A stretch of DNA of 51,942 nt from JAVWGW01 sp036655915 (lineage in GTDB: Bacteria; Actinomycetota; Coriobacteriia; Coriobacteriales; Eggerthellaceae): the NCBI GenBank assembly GCA_036655915.1, contig JAVVPE010000003.1:1-51942 (forward strand). Reading direction: 5' to 3'. A program made the position numbers and the translations under genes. Of the stretch, positions 1-7,787 are shown one piece after another (position 1 is the first letter of the stretch; the number at the start of each line of letters is the position of its first letter). The notes beneath the pieces are model-generated. The model made no database searches. It was not told where the DNA came from and saw only the letters and a list, made by a program, of their open reading frames with translations.

Positions 1-597
1 CAGGGGGCAGCCGGGGAAAAAGAGGGTATCGGGGGCGGCCGCAGGATTGCCTGCGGTGCCGGCTGCGGCGCTGCCCTCGACGGCGGAATCGGTGGCAGCC
101 ACGGCTGCGGCGGCACCCTCTTCGCCCGACTGCTCGGGTGCCGCGCCCAAGTGCGGCAAGTCAAGATAGTTGATGCCGTAGACCGCGCGATACACCGAAA
201 ATATATGCCATTCGGTATCGACCTGCGTCGATTCAAAGCCGTCTGTTGTGGTAACACCCGCCAACGCCAGCACTTCGCGCACCGCCGCAAACAGGCTGCG
301 CGCATCGACGCCCGCCGCGCACTCTTGCGTGCAAAAGGCACACATGCAGCAGCGCCGCACGGCAAAAATCAAAGCTGGCCTATCGTGTGCCAATGCCGCC
401 ACGTGTGCGCCGCACAACGCGCGGCCCTGATCGGTGGCAAGATCGCAGCCTTGGGCGCACGCAGCAAAAGCGGCGGCAATTTCACCCACGGTGGTCATGC
501 CTTCTTCCAGCACAAGGCAGCGCGGCCTACACGCTTGGCAGCCGTTGCAGGTATTGGCAGCGGAGCTTATCAGCGAAAAGGCAGATTGCATCGACAT
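1..597 (-). CDS. Fe-S oxidoreductase with ferredoxin-type N-terminus and CCG domain (partial, C-terminus off window)
   Basis: Read on the minus strand from an ATG at 597, five bases after the stop of the upstream acetyltransferase gene; it runs open to the left edge, so only about 199 N-terminal residues are visible. Two ferredoxin-like clusters are seen: CNGCQACRPRC near residue 17 and CCMCAFCTQEC near residue 84, each fitting C-x2-C-x2-C-x3-C. An Ala/Glu/Ser-rich linker follows, then LFFPGC at the edge, the usual opening of a CCG (HdrB/GlpC-like) cysteine-rich domain. By family this is an electron-transfer protein combining an HdrC-like and an HdrB/D-like part, probably cytoplasmic. It is the last visible member of the minus-strand redox cluster and may pair with the two-CCG protein at 6774-7682. 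Its substrate is unknown. Confidence 0.8.
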   Translation of the reverse strand, partial: MSMQSAFSLISSAANTCNGCQACRPRCLVLEEGMTTVGEIAAAFAACAQGCDLATDQGRALCGAHVAALAHDRPALIFAVRRCCMCAFCTQECAAGVDARSLFAAVREVLALAGVTTTDGFESTQVDTEWHIFSVYRAVYGINYLDLPHLGAAPEQSGEEGAAAAVAATDSAVEGSAAAGTAGNPAAAPDTLFFPGCPL

Positions 598-601
598 GGT
601 T

Positions 602-1051
602 TCAACGCTCGCTTTCTTGTGAACCTTTACTCATCGGCACCGGATTGCACTCATCGTAGAGTTCGCATTGGCTACATTCCGCAACAATTTCGGGCTTGAT
701 AGCTTCCCAGGAAGTGGGGGCAAAGCCCAGCGCTTCGTAAAATGCCAAGCTGCTCCCCCGCGAAACCAGACGCAGCTCGCCGTAGTGCTGGGCGGCGTAA
801 TCCATCAAGGCATAGCCGACGCCGAAACCGCGCCAGGAAGGATACACCACAACAGGATTGACGTGGCAGGTGCCCGCGTCGTTGAAAACCAGCCGAATGA
901 ACCCGACTATTTCCTTATCTTCCCTGCTCACTGCCACAAATACGCAATCAATGCGGGGGATGGAACCCATGCCCTCTGCCGCCGCGAAGGCGTCAAGAAC
1001 AACAAGGTCCTCCTCTTTGGCGGGTCGTAGAAAAAACAGTGCGTCGCTCAT
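602..1051 (-). CDS. GNAT-family N-acetyltransferase with Cys-rich C-terminal tail
   Basis: 149 residues, start supported by AGGAG seven bases before the ATG. The middle carries a GNAT acetyl-CoA-binding signature (RGFGVGYALMDYA, about residues 73-85) and a typical late strand-helix FYEALGF. The end is unusual for GNAT enzymes: CSQCELYDEC (about residues 126-135) gives C-x2-C-x5-C, which could bind a metal or cluster. It lies inside the redox operon, between the ferredoxin-DUF169 gene and the partial Fe-S gene, with short spacers of 8 and 4 bases, so it is very likely co-transcribed. The acyl acceptor cannot be inferred; a protein lysine or a small molecule made by the operon are both possible. 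Confidence 0.85.
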   Translation of the reverse strand: MSDALFFLRPAKEEDLVVLDAFAAAEGMGSIPRIDCVFVAVSREDKEIVGFIRLVFNDAGTCHVNPVVVYPSWRGFGVGYALMDYAAQHYGELRLVSRGSSLAFYEALGFAPTSWEAIKPEIVAECSQCELYDECNPVPMSKGSQESER

Positions 1052-1059
1052 AGCAACTC

Positions 1060-2043
1060 CTAGAAAGGGGGCAGATATATTTTATTGCGCGACTGCGGAA
1101 TGGCTTTTTTACCTAATTCCGCCAAACCGGTGACGATGGTAGGCATCAGATCAACGGGAATGCCCATCATCATCAGGTTGTCGCCCACATCCGATGAAGC
1201 GCGGCAGCCATAGCAGCCAAATGAAACATTAAGTTCGCCGTTCAGATAAGGCAGCAGCGTCGTTTCCACACATTGCGCATTGTAGCCACTCGCGTGGAAA
1301 TCATGGCGATGCCCCGTGTAATACGATGCCGACATGCACAGCCACATGATTTGTTCAGGTTCGGCAATAACCGCAATCACATCGGCGGGGCATTTGGCCT
1401 GTGCCAGCGGGGTGACCACCGTGGCGTCGATAGTGCGCGGCGGCAAGCTGGGGCGTTCGGCCACCATGTGCTTGGCCGCTTCAACGGAATGCAGTTTGTG
1501 GAACAGCACATACAATTCGCCACTGGCCAACTTATCCGGTATTTCCGTCAACCCCAAAATTGCCGTACCATCGGGGCAGGCGTGACGGTTTGCCGGCATC
1601 ATGATTGAGCGGCCACGCCGTGCAGCCATCAGCGATTGGCAATAGCGCAGGCGTTCTTCGGGCACGGGCACATCGGGCAGCGGATCGCCCGCCGCAATAA
1701 GCGCGATAGCCACCGGATTCCAGCGCAGGCCCAACACCTCTTGCAGCGTGTGCGACCACTGCTGATACAGGTCCAACACCGCAGGGTCAAGCGGGGGTGC
1801 AGCGGCGCGTTGCGCGCGGGCGGCCACCACATCTGTTGAAGCCTCTATGCGCAGGGCGTGTTCGGGGCATTGACCCGCGCAGGTTTCGCAACCCCAGCAA
1901 TCCTGCGGGCGCGCAACCACAGGGGCGCCTTGCATCACAAATACATTGACCGGGCAAAACGCCTCGCACAAGCCGCAGTTCGTGCATAGCGCCGCATCGA
2001 TATGGATGGCGTAGGCCACAGCATCATCTGTTTGTTTAGTCAT
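1060..2043 (-). CDS. ferredoxin-DUF169 fusion protein
   Basis: 327 residues. Start ATG at 2043 follows a GGAAAGGGA Shine-Dalgarno-like stretch. The N-terminus holds two ferredoxin motifs, CTNCGLCEAFCP (about residues 20-31) and CWGCETCAGQCP (about 49-60), expected to bind two [4Fe-4S] clusters. The rest matches my memory of the DUF169 (COG2043) family, including conserved Cys segments such as RYCQSLMAARRG and FGCYGCRASSD. DUF169 has no firmly known biochemical role; it recurs beside redox genes in anaerobes. Its place between the radical SAM gene and the acetyltransferase gene suggests electron delivery or cofactor handling for the molybdoenzyme cluster. Fusion with the ferredoxin module is direct evidence that DUF169 here works with low-potential electrons. 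Confidence 0.85.
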   Translation of the reverse strand: MTKQTDDAVAYAIHIDAALCTNCGLCEAFCPVNVFVMQGAPVVARPQDCWGCETCAGQCPEHALRIEASTDVVAARAQRAAAPPLDPAVLDLYQQWSHTLQEVLGLRWNPVAIALIAAGDPLPDVPVPEERLRYCQSLMAARRGRSIMMPANRHACPDGTAILGLTEIPDKLASGELYVLFHKLHSVEAAKHMVAERPSLPPRTIDATVVTPLAQAKCPADVIAVIAEPEQIMWLCMSASYYTGHRHDFHASGYNAQCVETTLLPYLNGELNVSFGCYGCRASSDVGDNLMMMGIPVDLMPTIVTGLAELGKKAIPQSRNKIYLPPF

Positions 2044-2069
2044 GGGTTATCCCTTTCCTCGTCTTAGAC

Positions 2070-3550
2070 CTAGCGCGCCAATTCCGGCTTACACCAGGGA
2101 GGATACACACGCATGCCCGCCGTATTCGTTAAGTGATACGAACAAAACGGAATGGTGCGACCGTCGGGCGTGGCCACCAACATGCTGCATTCGCGCAGGC
2201 GTTGCGTGTCCATCGAAGCGGCATCCATGTAATTCATAATGATAAGCGAAAGCCCCGACTTCACTTCCACACCCTGCTTCGCCAAAATATCGAGGAAGAC
2301 CGAACCCTGCGGCGATGCGGGGTTATAGCCACTCATATAGGCTTCGCGCGTTAAATTGCGCGTTGCGGGGAAAAACCCTGAGGAATGGGTGGCGGCTTCA
2401 CTTTTTACCAAAAATGTACCCGCATCGCACAGTGGATGCGAACAACCCAGCGGCCAGATGTCGTAGGGTTCAATCAGGCCTTCGCTTTGCTGCGCCAGTT
2501 CAAATATGACATCGCCCATCGTAAGCGGGATGACGCGCGACGCTTCAAAGCGGCCGGAGGTAAACGCTGGCTGCAGGGCCACGCCCGCCACCACATCGGC
2601 GTTTTCCAAGGCAAAGCGCAAAAGAGCACCCAGCTGGTCATCGTTGACGCCGGAAACAATCGTGGCGGCCAACACGNNNNNNNNNNNNNNNNNNNNNNNN
2701 NNNNNNNNNNNNNNNNNNNNNNNNNNNNNNNNNNNNNNNNNNNNNNNNNNNNNNNNNNNNNNNNNNNNNNNNNNNNAAGAGCACCCAGCTGGTCATCGTT
2801 GACGCCGGAAACAATCGTGGCGGCCAACACGCATTGCACGCCCGCCGCACGGCAGCGCTCGATCACCTTGAGTTTGACATCTAAGATACGCGAACCACAG
2901 GTGGCTTCATATACTTCGTTGGTCAGCCCGTCAAAGGATAGGTACACGCCCGTTAACCCTGCGGCCACAAGCGTTTCCAGGTAGCCCTCACGCGCGGCGA
3001 TGACCAGGCCATTCGTGTTGATTTCGATGCCCCAGAAGCCACGGGTGCGGCCGCGCGCAATAATGTCGGCCAAATCGTGGCGGCAGGTGGGCTCCCCTCC
3101 CGTTATCTGCACGGCGCCATCGATACCCACCGCAGCGGCAATAGTGTCGTACATCGCGTCGATTTCTGCCAGCGTCGGATCACCCTCGCCATCTTCGGCG
3201 CTCATAAAGCACACGGGGCAATGCAGATTACACTGCTGCGTCACCTCTATTTCTAGCAGCGTGCCGCGGCGCTGATGGCGCGCGCAGACCCCGCACCCCG
3301 AAGGACAAGCGGCCGTTGCGGGGCGCGCATGCGCGGGTGCCACCGCAGGAAACGCCAGCGACCTAAGCCAGGTATAATGTGCGGCATCCGGCCATATGCG
3401 CGTGGTAATGTAGCCGTGATCGGGGCAAGTGCGCTCCATCCACACTGCCCCTTCCCCATCTTCATACACCTGGGCGTTCAGTTCTGCCAAGCACTGCGGG
3501 CACAGCGCCGTTGTGGTGTGAAGGGTTTGCTTGAGTTCTTCGGTGGCCAT
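2070..3550 (-). CDS. COG1964-like radical SAM protein, interrupted by an assembly gap
   Basis: The gene reads from 3550 to 2070 but is broken by 100 N. The N-terminal part has zinc-ribbon-like Cys pairs (CPQC near residue 18, CPDHG near 42), CPSGCGVC near residue 84, and the radical SAM motif CNLHCPVC (C-x3-C-x2-C) near residue 107, followed by GGEP. The C-terminal part has CSHPLCDAG and ends in PPWCKPELAR. Removing the N run and one copy of the flanking 55-bp duplicate (155 bases) leaves 1326 bases, an in-frame 441-codon gene. As written, the two halves are out of frame. The architecture recalls COG1964 proteins, the group that includes archaeal Tes/MJ0619 enzymes; the reaction in bacteria is unknown. 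The ATG at 3550 lacks a clear Shine-Dalgarno site. Confidence 0.85.
2622..2831. repeat. 55-bp direct duplicate flanking the N gap
   Basis: Bases 2622-2676 and 2777-2831 are identical, abutting the N run on each side. Both encode the same stretch of the radical SAM protein (LAATIVSGVNDDQLGA). This is the pattern left when two contigs that really overlap are joined with a fixed-length gap. It is not likely to be a biological repeat, because collapsing it restores one reading frame. Confidence 0.95.
2677..2776. other. scaffold gap of exactly 100 N
   Basis: Exactly 100 undetermined bases. The round length is a convention for gaps of unknown size; the identical flanks indicate a true size of minus 55 bases. 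Confidence 0.99.
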
Positions 3551-3629
3551 GGCGGCTTACCCGTTTCTCTGTGCGTCGGCTGGGCACCCGGTGCCTGCGA
3601 CTGGTGGTTAAGTGGTGGCTACTTCGTGC

Positions 3630-4493
3630 TTACTTGTCGATATACTGGCGCGGATCGTGTTCGTCGTTGGGTGGCGTGCTTACGTGAAAGCCCATGAAAT
3701 CTATCCAGGCAAGCACGCGGCGGGCAACGTAAAGATCGGGTTGCGATGCGGAAGCCTGCTCGATGGCGCGCAAGCACGAAATGGCATGCGCCAAATCCGT
3801 CGCTTCATCAATGTCGGAAACAGGAGACAAAAAGGCGGAAGGAATAGTGGCTTCCTGCAACTTTTCCACATAGGCATCAAGGGCTGGCCTGCCGTCAAGA
3901 TTGTAGTAAACGCCCTGGTTATTAAGGGGGGTATTGTGGCTAAAACCCACAAGCGACGTGCCGCATTCCTGGCAGGGCGCCTGCACAAAACCCGGCGTTT
4001 TCAGCGATTGAAAATAGTCGAGCCACGCAAAGGCCTGCGAAATATGCGTTTTGGGCATGGTGGGAATGTCGCCGCCCACCGACACGATGCTTTCATAGCC
4101 CAGCGCAAATATCTGGGAAAACGCGTCGTCGAAGTGGTCATCGAAGGTGGCACCCGCATCGGAAAGGAAGTGAATTTCCATCGGCCAATCGCCCAGCGCG
4201 GCGTAGGTTTCTTTCATGATGTCCACGTTTTGCGCGGGCGTGGTGGATACGAAGAAATCGTAGGTGATAGCGCAGGCTTCAGCATCGGATGCCACCAGCG
4301 CATCATTTTCTGCCTGCAAGCCCAAAAGCGCATGCATGGCCATTTCGCTGACATCGTAGAGGCTGCGCTTAAAAAACTCCGCAGCTTGTTCTTCGGTAAG
4401 CGAACCGCCCCGCTGCTTGGTCAGGCGCGTTTTCACCATACCGGGCACAGGCGGTTTGCTGAATAGAAGAAGGGCGTGCTTTTTGCTGGACAT
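3630..4493 (-). CDS. DUF2064 / TIGR04282-type glycosyltransferase-A-fold protein
   Basis: 287 residues from the ATG at 4493, which has AAAGGAG seven bases upstream; a longer frame reaches into the upstream gene but has no better start. The N-terminus LLLFSKPPVPGMVKTRL (about residues 8-24) is the nucleotide-binding signature of the DUF2064 group of GT-A-fold proteins (compare the CofC/MobA-like nucleotidyltransferase layout), and SVGGDIPTM (about 139-147) supplies the Asp-containing metal site. Family members are annotated as glycosyltransferases or NTP transferases without proven substrate. It lies 10 bases after the molybdoenzyme gene, in an operon with no other sugar gene, so a role in modifying a cofactor or small metabolite is as likely as glycan work. 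Confidence 0.8.
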   Translation of the reverse strand: MSSKKHALLLFSKPPVPGMVKTRLTKQRGGSLTEEQAAEFFKRSLYDVSEMAMHALLGLQAENDALVASDAEACAITYDFFVSTTPAQNVDIMKETYAALGDWPMEIHFLSDAGATFDDHFDDAFSQIFALGYESIVSVGGDIPTMPKTHISQAFAWLDYFQSLKTPGFVQAPCQECGTSLVGFSHNTPLNNQGVYYNLDGRPALDAYVEKLQEATIPSAFLSPVSDIDEATDLAHAISCLRAIEQASASQPDLYVARRVLAWIDFMGFHVSTPPNDEHDPRQYIDK

Positions 4494-4503
4494 AGTTTCT
4501 CCT

Positions 4504-6774
4504 TTATAAGCTAAGCTGTGCCGGTGCTTGCTGCGCCGACACGGCATCCGTTTCGTTTTCCTGTGCCCACACCACGCAAGCGATGGCGTTATAGGACCAG
4601 GTGCCAATCATCGCTTCGCCCGCGGCAAGGGAGCAATCCGTCAAAACATTAACATTTGACTGCCACATGCCGCCAAATTCGGGTGCTGCAGGCTTGCGTT
4701 CGGGAAACCACCAGCCGTAATCGACGCTTATCACCCCATCACGCATGGGGGCGGTTTCCAGTATAAAACAAGCCTGCCCCTTATCGGTTGCCACAACGAT
4801 GCGATCTTTGTCGCACAGCCCCAAATCGCGTGCGGTGTTGGGGCTGACCTGCGCTAAGGGGTCAGGGTAATGCGCGCGAAAATCGGCGTTGTTCAAAAAC
4901 ATGGAAGCATTGTAGGGCTGTTTGCGCGCCCCGGTTATCATGGTAAGCGCAGTGCCGCAGGCCAAAAGCTCCGCCGAAAGCCCCCCTGCGGCCGCATGCG
5001 GTGCGCACACAGGCGTGGGCGTGGGCAAGCGCTGGCCGCCCATTTCGTCAAGCAGTTCGCTGGCCAATTCAATCTTGCCCGTTTTTGTGGCAAATCCCAC
5101 AGGGTTTCCCTGTTCATCGCAGGCTTCCTGCTTGTTGAAGGCGGGCGCTCGGCAATACCGGCCAGTCGCACAAAATTCTTCCCAAGTCACCTGAGCCGGT
5201 GCAAGGGTGGCCGCAAACGCTTCTTCAAGCGTGGTCTGTGGCCAAAATTCCTCCTGCCCGAAGCGCAGCCCCAAATCGCGGAAGAAATCGTAATCACAGC
5301 GGCGTTCAAAATAGGGTGCCACCGCCGCCGCACCGCCGTAGGCAATGTTGGCAACACCCCCGTGTGCCTGAAACAGCGGGCGTTCCATAGCCCCAGCGGC
5401 AGGCAGCACGTAATCGGCCATACTTGCCGTGGGCGTCATGTAATATTCCAGCACGACCATCAGGTCAAGCGATGAAAGCGCCTCAAAAACGCGATGGGTG
5501 TCGGCATAGGTTAAAAGCGGATTGGTGGCCTGCACGATCAGTGCGCGCACCGGGTAGGGCGTGCCCGCAAGCATGGCATCCCACACCTTGTCGGGGTGCG
5601 CCGATGTCATATAGCGCGCGGGAAGTGTGCGGCCCTGCTTTTCGGTCAGCGCACACACGCGCTTATAGCCCTCGTAAGATTGCAGCGGCGTAAAAGCTGT
5701 GTTCAAGCACTTTGCCTGCGCTTCTTCACCAAGCGCGCCGCTCATTTCCAAGGTAACTTCAGGTATGAAATCACTGACTTCCGTAAGCACGCAGGCCCCC
5801 GGCTTATCCACGTTGCCCGTGATGGCGCGCAGGCAGGTAAGGGCGCGATGGGTGGGGGCAACATTGGCACCCACCTGGTCAATGCCGCGCCCCGACACAA
5901 GGGCAGCGGCACCCGCCGTGGCAAACATGCGTGCGGCACGCACAATGTCGGTGGCCGACACGCCGCAGGTGGCGCCAACCGCTGCGGGGGTGTAGCCCGC
6001 CACATGCTGGGCAAGTTCATCGAAGCCGTGGCACCAATCCCGCACAAAATCGTGATCGTAGAGGTCTTCGGCAATAATGACGTGTATCAGCCCCAAGGCA
6101 AGGCTGCAATCCGTCGCCGGGCGCGGTGCCAACCACAGGCTTGCGCGCGCGGCCGTTTGAGTGTAGCGAGGATCAATCACCACCAGGTCAATGCCCGCTT
6201 TTGAAAAATCGACCAAAGAACGCCAGAAGGCGGAATTATCCGATTGCGCCGGATTTGTGCCCCATAGAAACAAGGCCTCGGTGCGCGCTGGATCAATATC
6301 GGCCTCGACGGTCCACCCAAACGTGACCACATCCATCCAGATGCGCGGATTCCAGCAAATCTGCCCGATGCCCATATTATTGGGCGAACCCAGTAAGTTC
6401 ATGAAACGATGCAGGGGCCAAAATGAGGTATGGGGACCCCCGATGGCGCTTGCCAAGGTTTCAGGACCATACTGGGCAATAAGCGTGTGCAGTTTTTCAG
6501 AAATATCCTCAAGGGCTTCATCCCAAGTAATGCGTTCCCACTGACCCGCACCCCGCGCGCCGCGGCGGCGCAGAGGATAATTTATGCGGTCGGGTGCTTC
6601 AAGCACGTCAAGATTCATTGCCCAACGCCGGCAGCGGCGGGTGGTCGCCTCATCGTAGGGGTAACGCGTGGTATCGGGTGCGATAGATTGAATGCGGCCG
6701 TGTTCCACCGTGGCGTTAAAGGCGCACAAATACCCGCAAAAATGGCAGTTTGTCGGGGCTATCGTTGCTGCCAT
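4504..6774 (-). CDS. molybdopterin (Mo or W) oxidoreductase, cytoplasmic
   Basis: 756 residues from an ATG at 6774 that overlaps the upstream stop (TAATG), implying translational coupling. An in-frame start six codons earlier would give a basic N-terminus but no Tat motif or hydrophobic stretch. The N-terminal cluster site is CHFCGYLC (about residues 11-18) plus a later Cys in TRRCRRW, fitting a [4Fe-4S] cluster. LLGSPNNMGIGQICWNPR (about 127-144) resembles the acetylene hydratase/DMSO-reductase-family region whose Cys ligates the metal. VIDPRYTQTA and the late GWWFPERKPAAPEFG belong to the two guanine-dinucleotide-binding domains. Substrate unknown. Its partners are the HdrB-like protein upstream and Fe-S proteins downstream; no NrfD subunit is in this cluster. 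Confidence 0.92.
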   Translation of the reverse strand: MAATIAPTNCHFCGYLCAFNATVEHGRIQSIAPDTTRYPYDEATTRRCRRWAMNLDVLEAPDRINYPLRRRGARGAGQWERITWDEALEDISEKLHTLIAQYGPETLASAIGGPHTSFWPLHRFMNLLGSPNNMGIGQICWNPRIWMDVVTFGWTVEADIDPARTEALFLWGTNPAQSDNSAFWRSLVDFSKAGIDLVVIDPRYTQTAARASLWLAPRPATDCSLALGLIHVIIAEDLYDHDFVRDWCHGFDELAQHVAGYTPAAVGATCGVSATDIVRAARMFATAGAAALVSGRGIDQVGANVAPTHRALTCLRAITGNVDKPGACVLTEVSDFIPEVTLEMSGALGEEAQAKCLNTAFTPLQSYEGYKRVCALTEKQGRTLPARYMTSAHPDKVWDAMLAGTPYPVRALIVQATNPLLTYADTHRVFEALSSLDLMVVLEYYMTPTASMADYVLPAAGAMERPLFQAHGGVANIAYGGAAAVAPYFERRCDYDFFRDLGLRFGQEEFWPQTTLEEAFAATLAPAQVTWEEFCATGRYCRAPAFNKQEACDEQGNPVGFATKTGKIELASELLDEMGGQRLPTPTPVCAPHAAAGGLSAELLACGTALTMITGARKQPYNASMFLNNADFRAHYPDPLAQVSPNTARDLGLCDKDRIVVATDKGQACFILETAPMRDGVISVDYGWWFPERKPAAPEFGGMWQSNVNVLTDCSLAAGEAMIGTWSYNAIACVVWAQENETDAVSAQQAPAQLSL

Positions 6775-7682
6775 TACGCGCCGCACTCGCACGCGGCAGC
6801 TGCACCGTGGTAATCGCGTGCGCCATGCAGTTCTTCAAACAGAAAACGCGTTTTCATATAAGTTGGCAGCTGCGCCCAGTCTATTTCTTCGTTGAACAGC
6901 AGTTCAAGATAGTGGCACACCGCCGCATCGCTTTGCGCATGAGCCAGTTGAAAGGCGCAGCTCATGCATGAGGTCACCATAACTTGCGCCCCTGCAGCAT
7001 GCGCCTCTTCACCGTGCTTGCGTGCCGCAGCGTCCGCGGCATGATCATTTCCCGCCGCGCGGGCAAGCGATCCGCAACAAAGCGAGTTTTCGCGATTGTG
7101 CGCCATCTCAACCAATGCTTCAGCAGGAAACAGCGCGCGTAGCGCTGCGGCAAATTCCCCCGTTTTTCTGTCGGGGCACGAATCGTGCACGGCACCATGC
7201 GCCGCGTGCGGCCAGCGCTGCTCAAGCGCTTGGGGTTCGATGCGCAGGCCTTCTTCCACCAAAACCTGTGGCAACCCGACCACTGCCACCGCCTGCGTTG
7301 TGGGGTCTTTCGCCAAAATCTCCCGCAGCGTTTCAACGCAATTCGGGCACATGGCCACGATGCGCCCTACGCCGTGTTCGGCAACACTTTGCACCAAGCG
7401 GCGTTCAAAAGCGGGCCGCACCGTTGCCGCGTCGGGCTCGAAATCTAAAATTTTTCCGCAACATAACAGGGAAATGCCATCGACTGCGCCCAACGTAAAA
7501 AGGCGATCGTAGGCCTTCTGCATCAGCGGCGCGGCAAAGTTGAGTGCCGAACAGCCAGGAAAAAAGAGAGAGGCGCACCGCTGGGACGCGCGGCGCTGCT
7601 CAAGCGGCCGCCGCGTAGAGGCGTCACCTTCAAGCACAACCATGCTATCAGCTAAAACGTCGATAAAAACCTGATCGCCCAC
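6774..7682 (-). CDS. HdrB/HdrD-like Fe-S protein with two CCG domains
   Basis: 302 residues if started at the GTG at 7682, which has AAGGAGG five bases upstream; the ATG at 7700 would place that site inside the gene. Two CCG (cysteine-rich) domains are visible. The first has FPGC, then LLCCG 29 residues later, then CPNC 36 residues after that. The second has DSCPD, SLCCG and SCMSC. This is the ligand pattern of HdrB-type proteins, which in heterodisulfide reductase carry noncubane [4Fe-4S] clusters that cleave disulfides. No ferredoxin motif is present, so an electron donor must be separate; the partial protein at 1-597 has two such motifs. The C-terminus ends ACECGA. Start overlaps nothing upstream, but its stop overlaps the molybdoenzyme start. 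Confidence 0.85.
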   Translation of the reverse strand: MGDQVFIDVLADSMVVLEGDASTRRPLEQRRASQRCASLFFPGCSALNFAAPLMQKAYDRLFTLGAVDGISLLCCGKILDFEPDAATVRPAFERRLVQSVAEHGVGRIVAMCPNCVETLREILAKDPTTQAVAVVGLPQVLVEEGLRIEPQALEQRWPHAAHGAVHDSCPDRKTGEFAAALRALFPAEALVEMAHNRENSLCCGSLARAAGNDHAADAAARKHGEEAHAAGAQVMVTSCMSCAFQLAHAQSDAAVCHYLELLFNEEIDWAQLPTYMKTRFLFEELHGARDYHGAAAACECGA

Positions 7683-7728
7683 AACGGCCTCCTTACGCAT
7701 TGTTCAACTGCTGCTACCTTATTACCCA

Positions 7729-7760
7729 CGGCAGGGGCGCTTAGTTGCACACCCCTGCCG
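7729..7760 (-). promoter_or_regulatory. 9-bp perfect hairpin between the NrfD gene and the HdrB-like gene
   Basis: CGGCAGGGG at 7729-7737 pairs with CCCCTGCCG at 7752-7760 across a 14-base loop. In the direction of the genes (minus) it is not followed by a T-run, so it is not a standard terminator. It could be an mRNA-stabilising or processing stem that separates expression of the membrane complex from the downstream cluster. In the plus direction it is followed by CTTTT, but no plus-strand gene lies there. Confidence 0.5.
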
Positions 7761-7787
7761 CTTTTGCCTGTTGCTCGTGTAAGCTTA

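Noticed and set aside
151..699. Plus-strand open frame of about 180 codons at the left end
   Set aside because: Antisense to the Fe-S/CCG gene and the acetyltransferase gene; Arg/His/Ala-rich composition without motifs is typical of a shadow frame in GC-rich DNA.
2070..3550. Radical SAM gene as a pseudogene with a frameshift
   Set aside because: The break coincides with an N gap bounded by identical 55-bp ends; removing the artefact restores the frame.
3612..4466. Plus-strand frame of 284 codons
   Set aside because: Exactly antisense to the DUF2064 gene, which has a good RBS, motifs and operon context.
6774..6792. Basic start MRVRRVM of the second molybdoenzyme as a twin-arginine signal
   Set aside because: No RRxFLK motif or hydrophobic segment follows; the coupled ATG at 6774 is a better start and leads straight into the cluster Cys.
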